Source: Archangium lipolyticum
GTDB lineage: Bacteria; Myxococcota; Myxococcia; Myxococcales; Myxococcaceae
Reading direction: 5' to 3'
DNA: 64,000 bases
Assembly: GCF_024623785.1 (NCBI RefSeq)
Contig: NZ_JANKBZ010000043.1
Coordinates: 19,353 to 83,352, forward strand
Of the stretch, positions 26,025 to 32,834 are shown piece after piece. The position numbers were made by a program, and so were the translations under genes. The notes beneath the pieces are model-generated. The model was not told the DNA's origin and made no database searches. It was given only the letters and a program-made list of their open reading frames with translations. Numbering within the stretch: position 1 is the stretch's first letter; each line of letters starts with the position of its first letter.

Positions 26025-27781
26025 GCACCACGCGGCTGCTGGTCATCGTTCCCCCCCATGCGGTGAGCATGGTGAATGGCCCCCCCCTGGCGCCCCTGCT
26101 GTTGAAGAACGCGCTGGGTCCCTGCGGTGTCGACGTCCGGCTCTTCGATGCCAACGTGCGCTTCTTCCGCTGGCTGCTGCGGCCGGAGGTGCGCCAGGAG
26201 ATCACCGGCGAGCTCAAGCGCCTGGTGCAGGAGCAGTTCGCCAAGGAGGTCCTCTCCCAGGACGACCTGACGCGGGTGGGCCGCCTGCTGACGTTCCTCA
26301 GCAGCGACTACTGCCAGGGCAAGGACTTCGCCCTGCAGCGCTCGGGCATGGACTGGGGTGGCGCCCACGAGGTGTTCATCAACCCGCCGGACACCGTGCC
26401 GGATCCGGCATTCCGCGCGCGCCTGATGGCCCAGGCCATGGACGTGCTGGCCGAGGAGATCGCCGCCCAGTCGCCCGAGCACATCGCCTTCTCGGCGCTG
26501 TTCCACACCCAGTGCGAGACCATCGTCGCGCTCTGCAAACGCCTGCGCGCGCGCGGCTTCCAGGGGAAGATCATCCTGGGCGGCGCGGCCATCAAGCTGA
26601 GCGATGACCCGTACCTGGGCTTCCTGCTGCGGGAGTCCACCGCCAACCTCGCCTACAAGTTCAACCTGTACCAGGAGTTCCCCACGCTGGCGGACTACCT
26701 GGCGGGCCGCATCGGCGTGGAGGGCGTGGCGCACGGCACCTACCTGGATGCCGCGGGGAACATCCAGCACACGGCCACGCAGACGAGCCGGGTGAAGAAG
26801 CTCGCCGGTCCCCTGGCCTACGACATCGTCGAGCCGGACAACTACATGGGGGACCTCATCTTCCCGGTGCTGTTGTCCGAGGGCTGCTACTGGGGCAAGT
26901 GCGACTTCTGTGACTACCCCTTCCTGGCCTCGCAGAACCCCTTCACCATCTCGGCCATCTTCCGGGACCCGGTACACGTGCTCCAGGACGTGAACAACGT
27001 GGTGGAGCGGTTCGGGGTGAAGCGGATCGATCTCATCTCCGACGCGGTGCCCATGGGCTACTTCCCGCGTCTGGCGAAAGCCGGAGGCGAGACGCTGAAG
27101 GCGCTCGGCGTGAGGATGGAGTGCTCCGTCCGGGCCGAGCCCAAGGCGCAGCCGCAGCACTTCGAGGCCATGGCCGCCTGCGGCATGGATCTGGTGACCA
27201 TCGGCGTGGAGTCCGTCTGCGACGAGGTCCTCGAGGGGATGAAGAAGGGCAACACGTACGCGGACATCGTCCGGTGCATGCAGATGGCCCGGCAGCACGG
27301 CATCAAGGTGAAGGCCAACCTCATCCACAACCACCCCCGGATGAAGCCCCACCACATCACCGAGACGCTCACCCGCCTCCAGGAGATCATCCCGTACATC
27401 GAGTCGCTCGGCGTGCACTCCTTCGGGCTGACGCCGCACGCGCCCATCGCCTACGCGCCGCAGGAGGCCAACCTCGTCATCCTGCCGGACCGGAAGACGA
27501 CCAACGACCATGGCCAGCACCACCTGCAGTTCGTCCGCGCCGACCTCACCCCGGAGCTCGCCCAGGGCTTCGAGGCGCTGAAGACGGAGGTGGAATCGCT
27601 CGCGTTCGAGCTGGAGATGCGCAAGGGCGCGATGAGCGCCGAGCAGAAGGTGCTAAAGCTCCCGTACCGCTGGGCAGGGGACCATGCCCGCCGTGACAGC
27701 ACCCAGCCGGACCTGATGGTGGAGATCCCCGGCAAGCGCACCCCGTTCTCCTTCTTCGTGGGCGAGTATGCGGGAGCATGA
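26021..27781 (+). CDS. B12-binding-type radical SAM enzyme 2
   Basis: A 586-residue protein whose ATG overlaps the TGA of the previous gene (ATGA). An N-terminal Rossmann-like part has TTRLLVIVPPHAVSMVNG-like start, HIAFSALFHTQCETIVALCK and IILGGAAIKLSDDP. The cluster motif is GCYWGKCDFCDYP: cysteines 289, 294 and 297, the same C-x4-C-x2-C spacing as its neighbour. Later barrel segments are MDLVTIGVESVCDEVLEGM and VKANLIHNHPRMKPH. The two radical SAM proteins are related but clearly different, so they probably install different changes or act on different residues. Its 3' end overlaps the arginase-like gene by 14 bases. Confidence 0.85.
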   Translation: MSTTRLLVIVPPHAVSMVNGPPLAPLLLKNALGPCGVDVRLFDANVRFFRWLLRPEVRQEITGELKRLVQEQFAKEVLSQDDLTRVGRLLTFLSSDYCQGKDFALQRSGMDWGGAHEVFINPPDTVPDPAFRARLMAQAMDVLAEEIAAQSPEHIAFSALFHTQCETIVALCKRLRARGFQGKIILGGAAIKLSDDPYLGFLLRESTANLAYKFNLYQEFPTLADYLAGRIGVEGVAHGTYLDAAGNIQHTATQTSRVKKLAGPLAYDIVEPDNYMGDLIFPVLLSEGCYWGKCDFCDYPFLASQNPFTISAIFRDPVHVLQDVNNVVERFGVKRIDLISDAVPMGYFPRLAKAGGETLKALGVRMECSVRAEPKAQPQHFEAMAACGMDLVTIGVESVCDEVLEGMKKGNTYADIVRCMQMARQHGIKVKANLIHNHPRMKPHHITETLTRLQEIIPYIESLGVHSFGLTPHAPIAYAPQEANLVILPDRKTTNDHGQHHLQFVRADLTPELAQGFEALKTEVESLAFELEMRKGAMSAEQKVLKLPYRWAGDHARRDSTQPDLMVEIPGKRTPFSFFVGEYAGA

Positions 27782-28643
27782 GAAGACGTCCCCGGGTGAG
27801 CCCGAGGAGCTGATCGGCTTCGGCGGGGCGGTGGTCCGTTCCATGGAGGAGCTGCCCGAGCAGTCCGGGGGGGCCGCGTGCTTCTTCGGGGTGGACAGCG
27901 AGCTGTCGCGGCGCTTCGGTGCCTCCAACGAGGGGGCCGCCGTCTTCATCCGCTCGGCCTCGGCGCGGATGCGTCCGTGGACGCGGCGCGAGCGGCCCGG
28001 GGCCACCGACGTGGGCGTGCTACGGGGCTCGCCCGCCCAGGTGATGGAGGAGACACTCTTGATGGGAGCGGGCCTGGCGGCCCGGGGCTTCGTCCCCGTG
28101 GCGGTGGGGTGTGATCACACCGTCAGCTACGCCCACGCGCTCGGCGTGTGCCGGGAGCGCCGCACCACGTACGTCTACCTCGATGCGCACCTGGACCTCG
28201 GCCTGCACGACGACCGGCGGCAGCCGGACCTCCACAACGGCAACTTCATTGGCGCGTTGGTGCGCAGCGGACGCTTCGAGCAGGTGGTGAACGTGGGCGC
28301 GCGCTCCTGGACCACCCATGACGAGGCCTATGAGGCCCAGACCGGCGTCACCATCCTGCGCTCGGCCAGTCTGGATGCGCTGGCCTTCCTGCGGGGCCGT
28401 GACGTGTATGTGAGCCTCGACGTGGACGTGCTCGACCCGACCTTCGTTCCCAACATGTGCTGCCGCGAGCCCTTCGGCTTCACACCGCGGGAGCTGCTGA
28501 GCATCATGGAATGGCTGCGCCGCCACTGCAACGTGCTGGGCGCCGACGTGTCGGAGCTGGCTCCGGACACACAACACGGGCACACCGCGGAGATCGCGAT
28601 GCGCTGCGTACACGAGTTGATCGGCCCCCGAGGAGGACCGTGA
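27768..28643 (+). CDS. Arginase/ureohydrolase-family enzyme, probable peptide arginase
   Basis: A 291-residue ureohydrolase with every metal ligand in place: CDHT (His117), LDAHLDL (Asp139, His141, Asp143) and SLDVDVLDP (Asp218, Asp220). LHNGNFIG matches the substrate loop. In RiPP pathways, OspR-type peptide arginases convert peptidyl Arg to ornithine with loss of urea. The putative precursor has arginines in its C-terminal region, and the gene lies inside the operon, overlapping the previous gene by 14 bases, so this function fits. Free-arginine or agmatine hydrolysis cannot be excluded from sequence alone. Confidence 0.82.
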   Translation: MREHEKTSPGEPEELIGFGGAVVRSMEELPEQSGGAACFFGVDSELSRRFGASNEGAAVFIRSASARMRPWTRRERPGATDVGVLRGSPAQVMEETLLMGAGLAARGFVPVAVGCDHTVSYAHALGVCRERRTTYVYLDAHLDLGLHDDRRQPDLHNGNFIGALVRSGRFEQVVNVGARSWTTHDEAYEAQTGVTILRSASLDALAFLRGRDVYVSLDVDVLDPTFVPNMCCREPFGFTPRELLSIMEWLRRHCNVLGADVSELAPDTQHGHTAEIAMRCVHELIGPRGGP

Positions 28644-29188
28644 TGACGACCTTGACGTCGCGGCGCGTGGTGTTGCGGCCGCATACCCCCCAGAGCTTCG
28701 AGCGCCTCCACCGGTGGAAGAACGACCGGGAGATCCTGGAGCTCAGCTCCGACAGCATGGAGCCCTCCCCCGAGGAGAAGACGCGGCGCACGCTGGAGCG
28801 GTGGATGAAGGAGAGCGAGGACATCATCCACTTCGCCATCCACCGCGCGGACACCGACGAGCTCATCGGGTTCCTGCACCTGGCGCTCATCGAGCGGGAG
28901 CACCAGCGCTGCAAGCTCGGGCTCGTCATCGGGGAGAAGCAGTACTGGGGTCAGGGGTACGGCACCGAGGCGGTGCGGTGCGCGGTGGACCATGGCTTCT
29001 CGCAGCTGGGCCTGAACCGGATCTCCGCCGAGGTGTACGCGACCAACCCGCGCTCGGTGCGGATGTTGGAGCGTGCCGGCTTCCGGCGCGAGGGGGTGCT
29101 GCGCGAGAGCATCCTCAAGGACGGCGCCTTCGTCGACGAGTACCCCTACGCGCTGCTGCGCCGCGAGTGGGAGGAGGCCCGCCGATGA
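28643..29188 (+). CDS. GNAT acyltransferase (RimJ/RimL type)
   Basis: A 181-residue GNAT. The ATG at 28643 shares one base with the preceding TGA and has AGGAGG seven bases upstream. Motif A is present as LGLVIGEKQYWGQGYGTEAVRCAVDHGF, with the V/I-x-x-Q/R-G-x-G/A acyl-CoA loop reading YWGQGYGTE. VYATNPRSVRMLERAGFRREGVLRES is the second conserved half. In selidamide-type RiPPs a GNAT acylates the ornithine made by a peptide arginase, so this pair would be able to form an acylated ornithine. Whether it transfers acetyl or a longer chain is not visible. A plain RimJ-like ribosomal role is an alternative. Confidence 0.85.
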   Translation: MTTLTSRRVVLRPHTPQSFERLHRWKNDREILELSSDSMEPSPEEKTRRTLERWMKESEDIIHFAIHRADTDELIGFLHLALIEREHQRCKLGLVIGEKQYWGQGYGTEAVRCAVDHGFSQLGLNRISAEVYATNPRSVRMLERAGFRREGVLRESILKDGAFVDEYPYALLRREWEEARR

Positions 29189-29991
29189 TCTCCCTCGGCA
29201 TCAGCGTCTCGGACTACATGCCGGACCGGGGACACATCGACCCGGAGGTGTACGCGCGCGTCGACTACATCGAGTACGGCGGCCACTTTCCCCCGGTGAA
29301 GGACCTGGGGGTGGAGCGCATCCGGGCCCTGGGGCATGCCCCGCGGATGACGCGGCACCTGGTGTCGGTGGAGCTGCCGGCGGAGCTGGACGTGGCCGCG
29401 GAGGTGGAGAGCATCCGGAACGACCTCGCCGGGGTGCGACCCGAGTACCTCGTGACGGACTTCGGCTACTGGCGCCTGGGCGGGCGGGAGCTGGAGAGCC
29501 TCTGGTTCCGGCCCTGTACGCTCTCCGAGGCGGCCGCGAGCCGCATCGCCCACAACGCCGAGGCCCTGGGCGCGGAGCTCGGCATGGCCGTGCACCCCGA
29601 GAATCCCTTCTCCCTGAGCTTCGTGGGGGAGTTGAACCTCTCCGACTTCATGCGGGCGCTCGCCGAACGCGGGGCGAAGCTCTGCTTCGACGTGGGCCAC
29701 TTCTATGCCGTGTGCGTCAACACCGGCACGCCAGTGCACGAGGCCTTCGAGCGCCTGCCCTTCGAGGCGTTCCGGGTGGCGCACATCGCGGGCCTCTCCA
29801 GCGTCGAATACGGAGGACAACGCTTCCTGCTCGACAACCACAACGTCCCGCCGCTCCCGGAGTGCGTGGAGCTGCTGGCCGAGGCGGCACGCAGGTCCCC
29901 GGGCATGCAGTGGGTGACCTACGAGGCGGAGCTGGCGTCCACGGACGTGCAGCACGCGGGACTCGACGCGATTGCGAGGAAGCTGAGATGA
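29185..29991 (+). CDS. MNIO/DUF692-like multinuclear iron oxidase 1
   Basis: A 268-residue TIM-barrel protein; ATG overlaps the previous TGA (ATGA). It carries metal-ligand motifs of the MbnB/TglH family at matching spacing: VHPENPF (Glu139), LCFDVGHFYAV (Asp169, His172), VAHIAG (His200), LLDNHNVP (Asp217, His219) and TYEAEL (Glu247). Family members have HENP-, LLLDVNN-, IHLAGH- and LIDTHD-type segments in the same order. An endonuclease IV/xylose isomerase superfamily label is possible but less specific. MNIOs oxidatively rearrange Cys, Asp or Asn in peptides. The precursor has no Cys here, so another residue must be the target. Confidence 0.75.
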   Translation: MISLGISVSDYMPDRGHIDPEVYARVDYIEYGGHFPPVKDLGVERIRALGHAPRMTRHLVSVELPAELDVAAEVESIRNDLAGVRPEYLVTDFGYWRLGGRELESLWFRPCTLSEAAASRIAHNAEALGAELGMAVHPENPFSLSFVGELNLSDFMRALAERGAKLCFDVGHFYAVCVNTGTPVHEAFERLPFEAFRVAHIAGLSSVEYGGQRFLLDNHNVPPLPECVELLAEAARRSPGMQWVTYEAELASTDVQHAGLDAIARKLR

Positions 29992-30632
29992 GCACGAAGA
30001 ATGGTAGCGAGGAGATTCTGGACACGGACTGCTTCCGGCAGCTCGTGCGCACCCCGCCTCCGGCGTCGGACGTCCCAGCGCACCTGGCGTGGGTGCGGCT
30101 CATGGCCCAGGTGCTGGCGAGCCTGGAGTCGTGGGCCCCGCACTTCACCACCGCGCTCCTGTCCCACTACCGCTCGCTGGACGGGCTGCGGCCCTTCTGC
30201 GAGGCGGGAGAGTACGAGCGCGCGTACCTGGACCGCGTCCCCCACGCGCTCAACTTCCTGCGCTACTTCCTGGGCACGTCCGAGCCCCAGTGGCTCAAGG
30301 ACCTGGCGCGCTGCGAGACGTGGTCCGCCGCGCTGCGCGGCGGCGTGTCCCCGGAGCTGCGCGGGCGCCTGAAGGAGGTGCTCCGCATCGAGTCGCGAGG
30401 CGACAAGGAGTTCGCGCTCGTCTCCCATGACGTGCTGGAGACGCTGCAGCACCTGACGGGCTTCGCCGACACCACGATGAGCCGCACGGGACGGATGCTG
30501 TGGCTGCTCGGCGTCCCCCCCATCTACCCCGTCCAGCGCACGGTGGCGCGGCCGGGCCTCGTTCTCTTCCGGAGCTTGGGGGGGGACGTGGAGATGACCT
30601 ACCTGCCCGCCGGGGAGTCGGCCTCGCGATGA
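29988..30632 (+). CDS. Unknown protein, possible MNIO partner
   Basis: A 214-residue protein with ATG overlapping the previous TGA (ATGA) and its own TGA overlapping the next ATG (ATGA). It is mostly alpha-helical (HLAWVRLMAQVLASLES, YLDRVPHALNFLRYFLG) and has a C-terminal stretch of strands (GLVLFRSLGGDVEMTYLP). I recognise no family. Its place exactly between two MNIO genes and its size match the small partner proteins (TglI, MbnC, ApyI type) that bind precursor leaders for MNIO enzymes. The partner role is inference; no sequence motif proves it. Confidence 0.55.
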   Translation: MSTKNGSEEILDTDCFRQLVRTPPPASDVPAHLAWVRLMAQVLASLESWAPHFTTALLSHYRSLDGLRPFCEAGEYERAYLDRVPHALNFLRYFLGTSEPQWLKDLARCETWSAALRGGVSPELRGRLKEVLRIESRGDKEFALVSHDVLETLQHLTGFADTTMSRTGRMLWLLGVPPIYPVQRTVARPGLVLFRSLGGDVEMTYLPAGESASR

Positions 30633-31477
30633 GCTCCGTGAGGATCGGCGTCGGCGTGGAGGCGGCGTGCGACCAATACGCCGAGAGCGCCCTGAGCGAG
30701 GCGGGTCTCACCGACTTCGTCGAGTACGGCATCCACGTGGCCAGGGGGGTGCCCGAGTGGGTGCGGGCCGTGCGGGAGCGGCTGGGTGCGCGGCTCAACC
30801 TGCACCCGCTCGACCTGAACCTGGGCGGCGGTGACAGCACCACCGATGGGTGGTGCGAGGCGCTGGCGGGGCTGGCCCGGGAGCTGCGTGCGACCGCCCT
30901 CGTGAGTGACATGGGCTTCTGGTACCTGGGCCACCGCGGCTCGACGTGGCCCCGGCCACCGAGCATGCCCGCGGCGGCGGCGGCCTGCCGGGACACCGCG
31001 GCCCGCATCGCCCGGGCGTGTGGCATCCCGTTCCGCGTGGAGAATCCGCCGCTGGAGTGGGTGCCCGGTCAGCCCTCGCTCTGGCACTTCCTGGAGCAGG
31101 CCTCGGCCGAGGACGGCGTGGAGCTCTGCCTCGATCTGTCGCACCTGCTCCAGTTCGAGATGAACGTCCACGGTCGGGCGCCCACCCTGCCGCGCTCGTT
31201 CCCCTGGCAGAAGGTCACGGAGCTCCACCTGGCCGGGTTCATCCGGGTCGAGTACCAGGGGCGCCAGCACTACATCGACGAGCACCTCGCGGACATCCCC
31301 GACGAGGAGTACCGCCTGCTGTCCCAGGTGCTGGAACTGCGCGGGAGTGGGAGCCCGCTGGAGATCTGCCTGGAGATGGAGCCCCGCGGAGCAGCGGCCT
31401 TCGAGGCCGAGGCCAGCCGCCTCCGGGAGGCGCTCGGCGGGAGCGCCCGCCAGGCCCTCGAGCGCCGTAGGCGGTGA
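30629..31477 (+). CDS. MNIO/DUF692-like multinuclear iron oxidase 2
   Basis: A 282-residue protein with an ATGA overlap to the previous gene. It is closer to textbook MNIO than its sister: LNLHPLDLNLGG (His59) matches the LHGVGLSLGS start, then FRVENPPL (Glu138), LCLDLSHLL (Asp169, His172), ELHLAGFI (His200), YIDEHLAD (Asp217, His219) and CLEMEP (Glu249/251). The metal-ligand positions coincide with those of MNIO 1 although the rest of the sequences diverge, so these are two distinct enzymes rather than a fresh duplicate. It ends the operon; a terminator facing tRNA-Phe follows. Confidence 0.78.
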   Translation: MSSVRIGVGVEAACDQYAESALSEAGLTDFVEYGIHVARGVPEWVRAVRERLGARLNLHPLDLNLGGGDSTTDGWCEALAGLARELRATALVSDMGFWYLGHRGSTWPRPPSMPAAAAACRDTAARIARACGIPFRVENPPLEWVPGQPSLWHFLEQASAEDGVELCLDLSHLLQFEMNVHGRAPTLPRSFPWQKVTELHLAGFIRVEYQGRQHYIDEHLADIPDEEYRLLSQVLELRGSGSPLEICLEMEPRGAAAFEAEASRLREALGGSARQALERRRR

Positions 31478-31569
31478 GGCGGGTGTGCGTTCGACACCGC
31501 GTCCAGCGTTCCGTCCGCGCGCAGGAGCTGCTCCATGGCAACACGCCATACGCTTCGCGGGCAAAAAGA

Positions 31570-31599
31570 AAGGGCGTCAGACCGGAGTCTGACGCCCTT
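31570..31599 (-). terminator. Strong hairpin terminator after tRNA-Phe, shared with the peptide operon
   Basis: Arms AAGGGCGTCAGAC (31570-31582) and GTCTGACGCCCTT (31587-31599) pair perfectly around CGGA. On the minus strand a run TTTCTTTTT follows, so it ends the tRNA-Phe transcript. On the plus strand only AAATTT follows, yet it is the first hairpin after the peptide operon and may work in both directions. Confidence 0.75.
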
Positions 31600-31618
31600 C
31601 AAATTTCGTGAGACTTTG

Positions 31619-31691
31619 TGCCCAGGGGCGGAATCGAACCACCGACACGGGGATTTTCAGTCCCCTGCTCTACCAACTGAGCTACCTGGGC
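31619..31691 (-). tRNA. tRNA-Phe (GAA anticodon)
   Basis: The minus strand folds as a complete 73-base tRNA without encoded CCA. The acceptor stem is GCCCAGG/CCTGGGC plus discriminator A. The D arm (GCTC/GAGC with AGTTGGTAGA loop), anticodon stem GGGGA/TCCCC with loop CTGAAAA, and T arm GGTGG/CCGCC with loop TTCGATT are all intact. The anticodon is GAA. The 3' end of the tRNA points toward the RiPP-like operon. Confidence 0.97.
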
Positions 31692-31883
31692 GTTCTGCTC
31701 AACCGCGCGAAGTACGGGCGATTTACGGGGACTCGGCCCTTACGTCAAGCTGGTTCTTCAACTCCACCCCACTTCCTCTCCTTCCCCCTCCCCGCTCGCA
31801 CGCCCGGCCGCCCTCCTCTCCTCCCGCCCGCACACCCCGTGCGTTTCCGTTAAATCCCCGCCATCTCCCCCGGAGGCCCCTGC

Positions 31884-32780
31884 GTGAGCTGGCTCAACTA
31901 CCACCACCTCCTCTACTTCTGGACCGTCGCCCGCGCCGGCTCCATCGCCAAGGCCAGCCAGGAACTCCACCTCGCCCAGCCCACCATCAGTGCCCAACTC
32001 AAGCTCCTCGAGGAGTCCCTCGGCCACAAGCTCTTCGAACGCCAGGGCCGCCGCCTCGTCCTCACCGACGTCGGCCGCACCGTCCTCCGCTACGCCGAGG
32101 ACATCTTCCGCCTCGGCAACGAGCTCAAGAACGTCGTCAACGGCATGCCCTCCGGCCAGGGCCTCCGCGTCGCCGTCGGCGTCACCGACGTCATCCCCAA
32201 ACTCGTCGCCGAACGCCTCCTCCAGCCCGCCTTCGACGTCTCCCCAGACCTCCGCATCACCTGCCGCGAAGGCCCCCTCCCCCAGCTCCTCGCCTCCCTC
32301 GCCCTCCACGAGCTCGACGTCGTCCTCGCCGACTCCCCCTCCCCAGAGCCCGTCAGCGTCCGCTCCTTCAACCACCTGCTCGGCAAGTGCGGCGTCTCCT
32401 TCTTCGCCGCCCCCAGGCTCGCTCACCTCTCGAAGGGATTCCCTCGCTCCCTCGACGGGGCTCCCGTCCTCCTGCCCTCCGATGCCTCCTCCGTCCGCCG
32501 CTCCCTCGAGATGTGGTTCGACTCCCGCGGCATCCACCCCGTCATCACCGGCGACTTCGACGACTACGCCCTCTTGACCGCCTTCGGTCAGCACGGCCAC
32601 GGCGTCTTCGCCGCCCCCTCCGTCATCGAGCAGGAGGTGTGTCGACAGTTCAATGTCTCCGTCATCGGGCACACCGCTGACATCGAGACCTGCTTCTACG
32701 CCATCTCCGTCGAGCGGCGACTCAGGCACCCCGCCGTCGTCGCCATCGCGGAGACTGCTCGGTCACGGTTGTTCGGGTAG
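31884..32780 (+). CDS. LysR-family regulator, NhaR-like
   Basis: A 298-residue LysR-type regulator. A GTG start with GGAGG nine bases upstream is used. The winged-helix N terminus reads MSWLNYHHLLYFWTVARAGSIAKASQELHLAQPTISAQLKLLEESLG-like, nearly the NhaR consensus (residues 1-60), and a substrate-binding domain of two Rossmann-like lobes follows (LRVAVGVTDVIPKL, PVLLPSDASSVRR, FGQHGHGVFAAPSVI). NhaR activates the sodium/proton antiporter gene nhaA in response to sodium. No antiporter gene is adjacent, so its target is elsewhere or different. The gene converges on the amidohydrolase with a palindromic repeat between. Confidence 0.9.
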   Translation: MSWLNYHHLLYFWTVARAGSIAKASQELHLAQPTISAQLKLLEESLGHKLFERQGRRLVLTDVGRTVLRYAEDIFRLGNELKNVVNGMPSGQGLRVAVGVTDVIPKLVAERLLQPAFDVSPDLRITCREGPLPQLLASLALHELDVVLADSPSPEPVSVRSFNHLLGKCGVSFFAAPRLAHLSKGFPRSLDGAPVLLPSDASSVRRSLEMWFDSRGIHPVITGDFDDYALLTAFGQHGHGVFAAPSVIEQEVCRQFNVSVIGHTADIETCFYAISVERRLRHPAVVAIAETARSRLFG

Positions 32781-32786
32781 CGAGGG

Positions 32787-32823
32787 TAGACCCTCACCCC
32801 AACCCTCTCCCAGAGGGAGAGGG
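32787..32823 (+). repeat. Palindromic intergenic repeat, copy 3
   Basis: Header GACCCTCACCCCAA, arms CCCTCTCCC and GGGAGAGGG with AGA loop. It lies between two convergent genes (stops at 32780 and 32835) and could terminate both. Confidence 0.9.
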
Positions 32824-32834
32824 TGTTGCTTCGC

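Noticed and set aside
29185..29991. Label as xylose isomerase-type sugar isomerase.
   Set aside because: The ligand pattern and order fit MNIO/DUF692 better, and a second protein with matching positions lies two genes downstream in the same operon.
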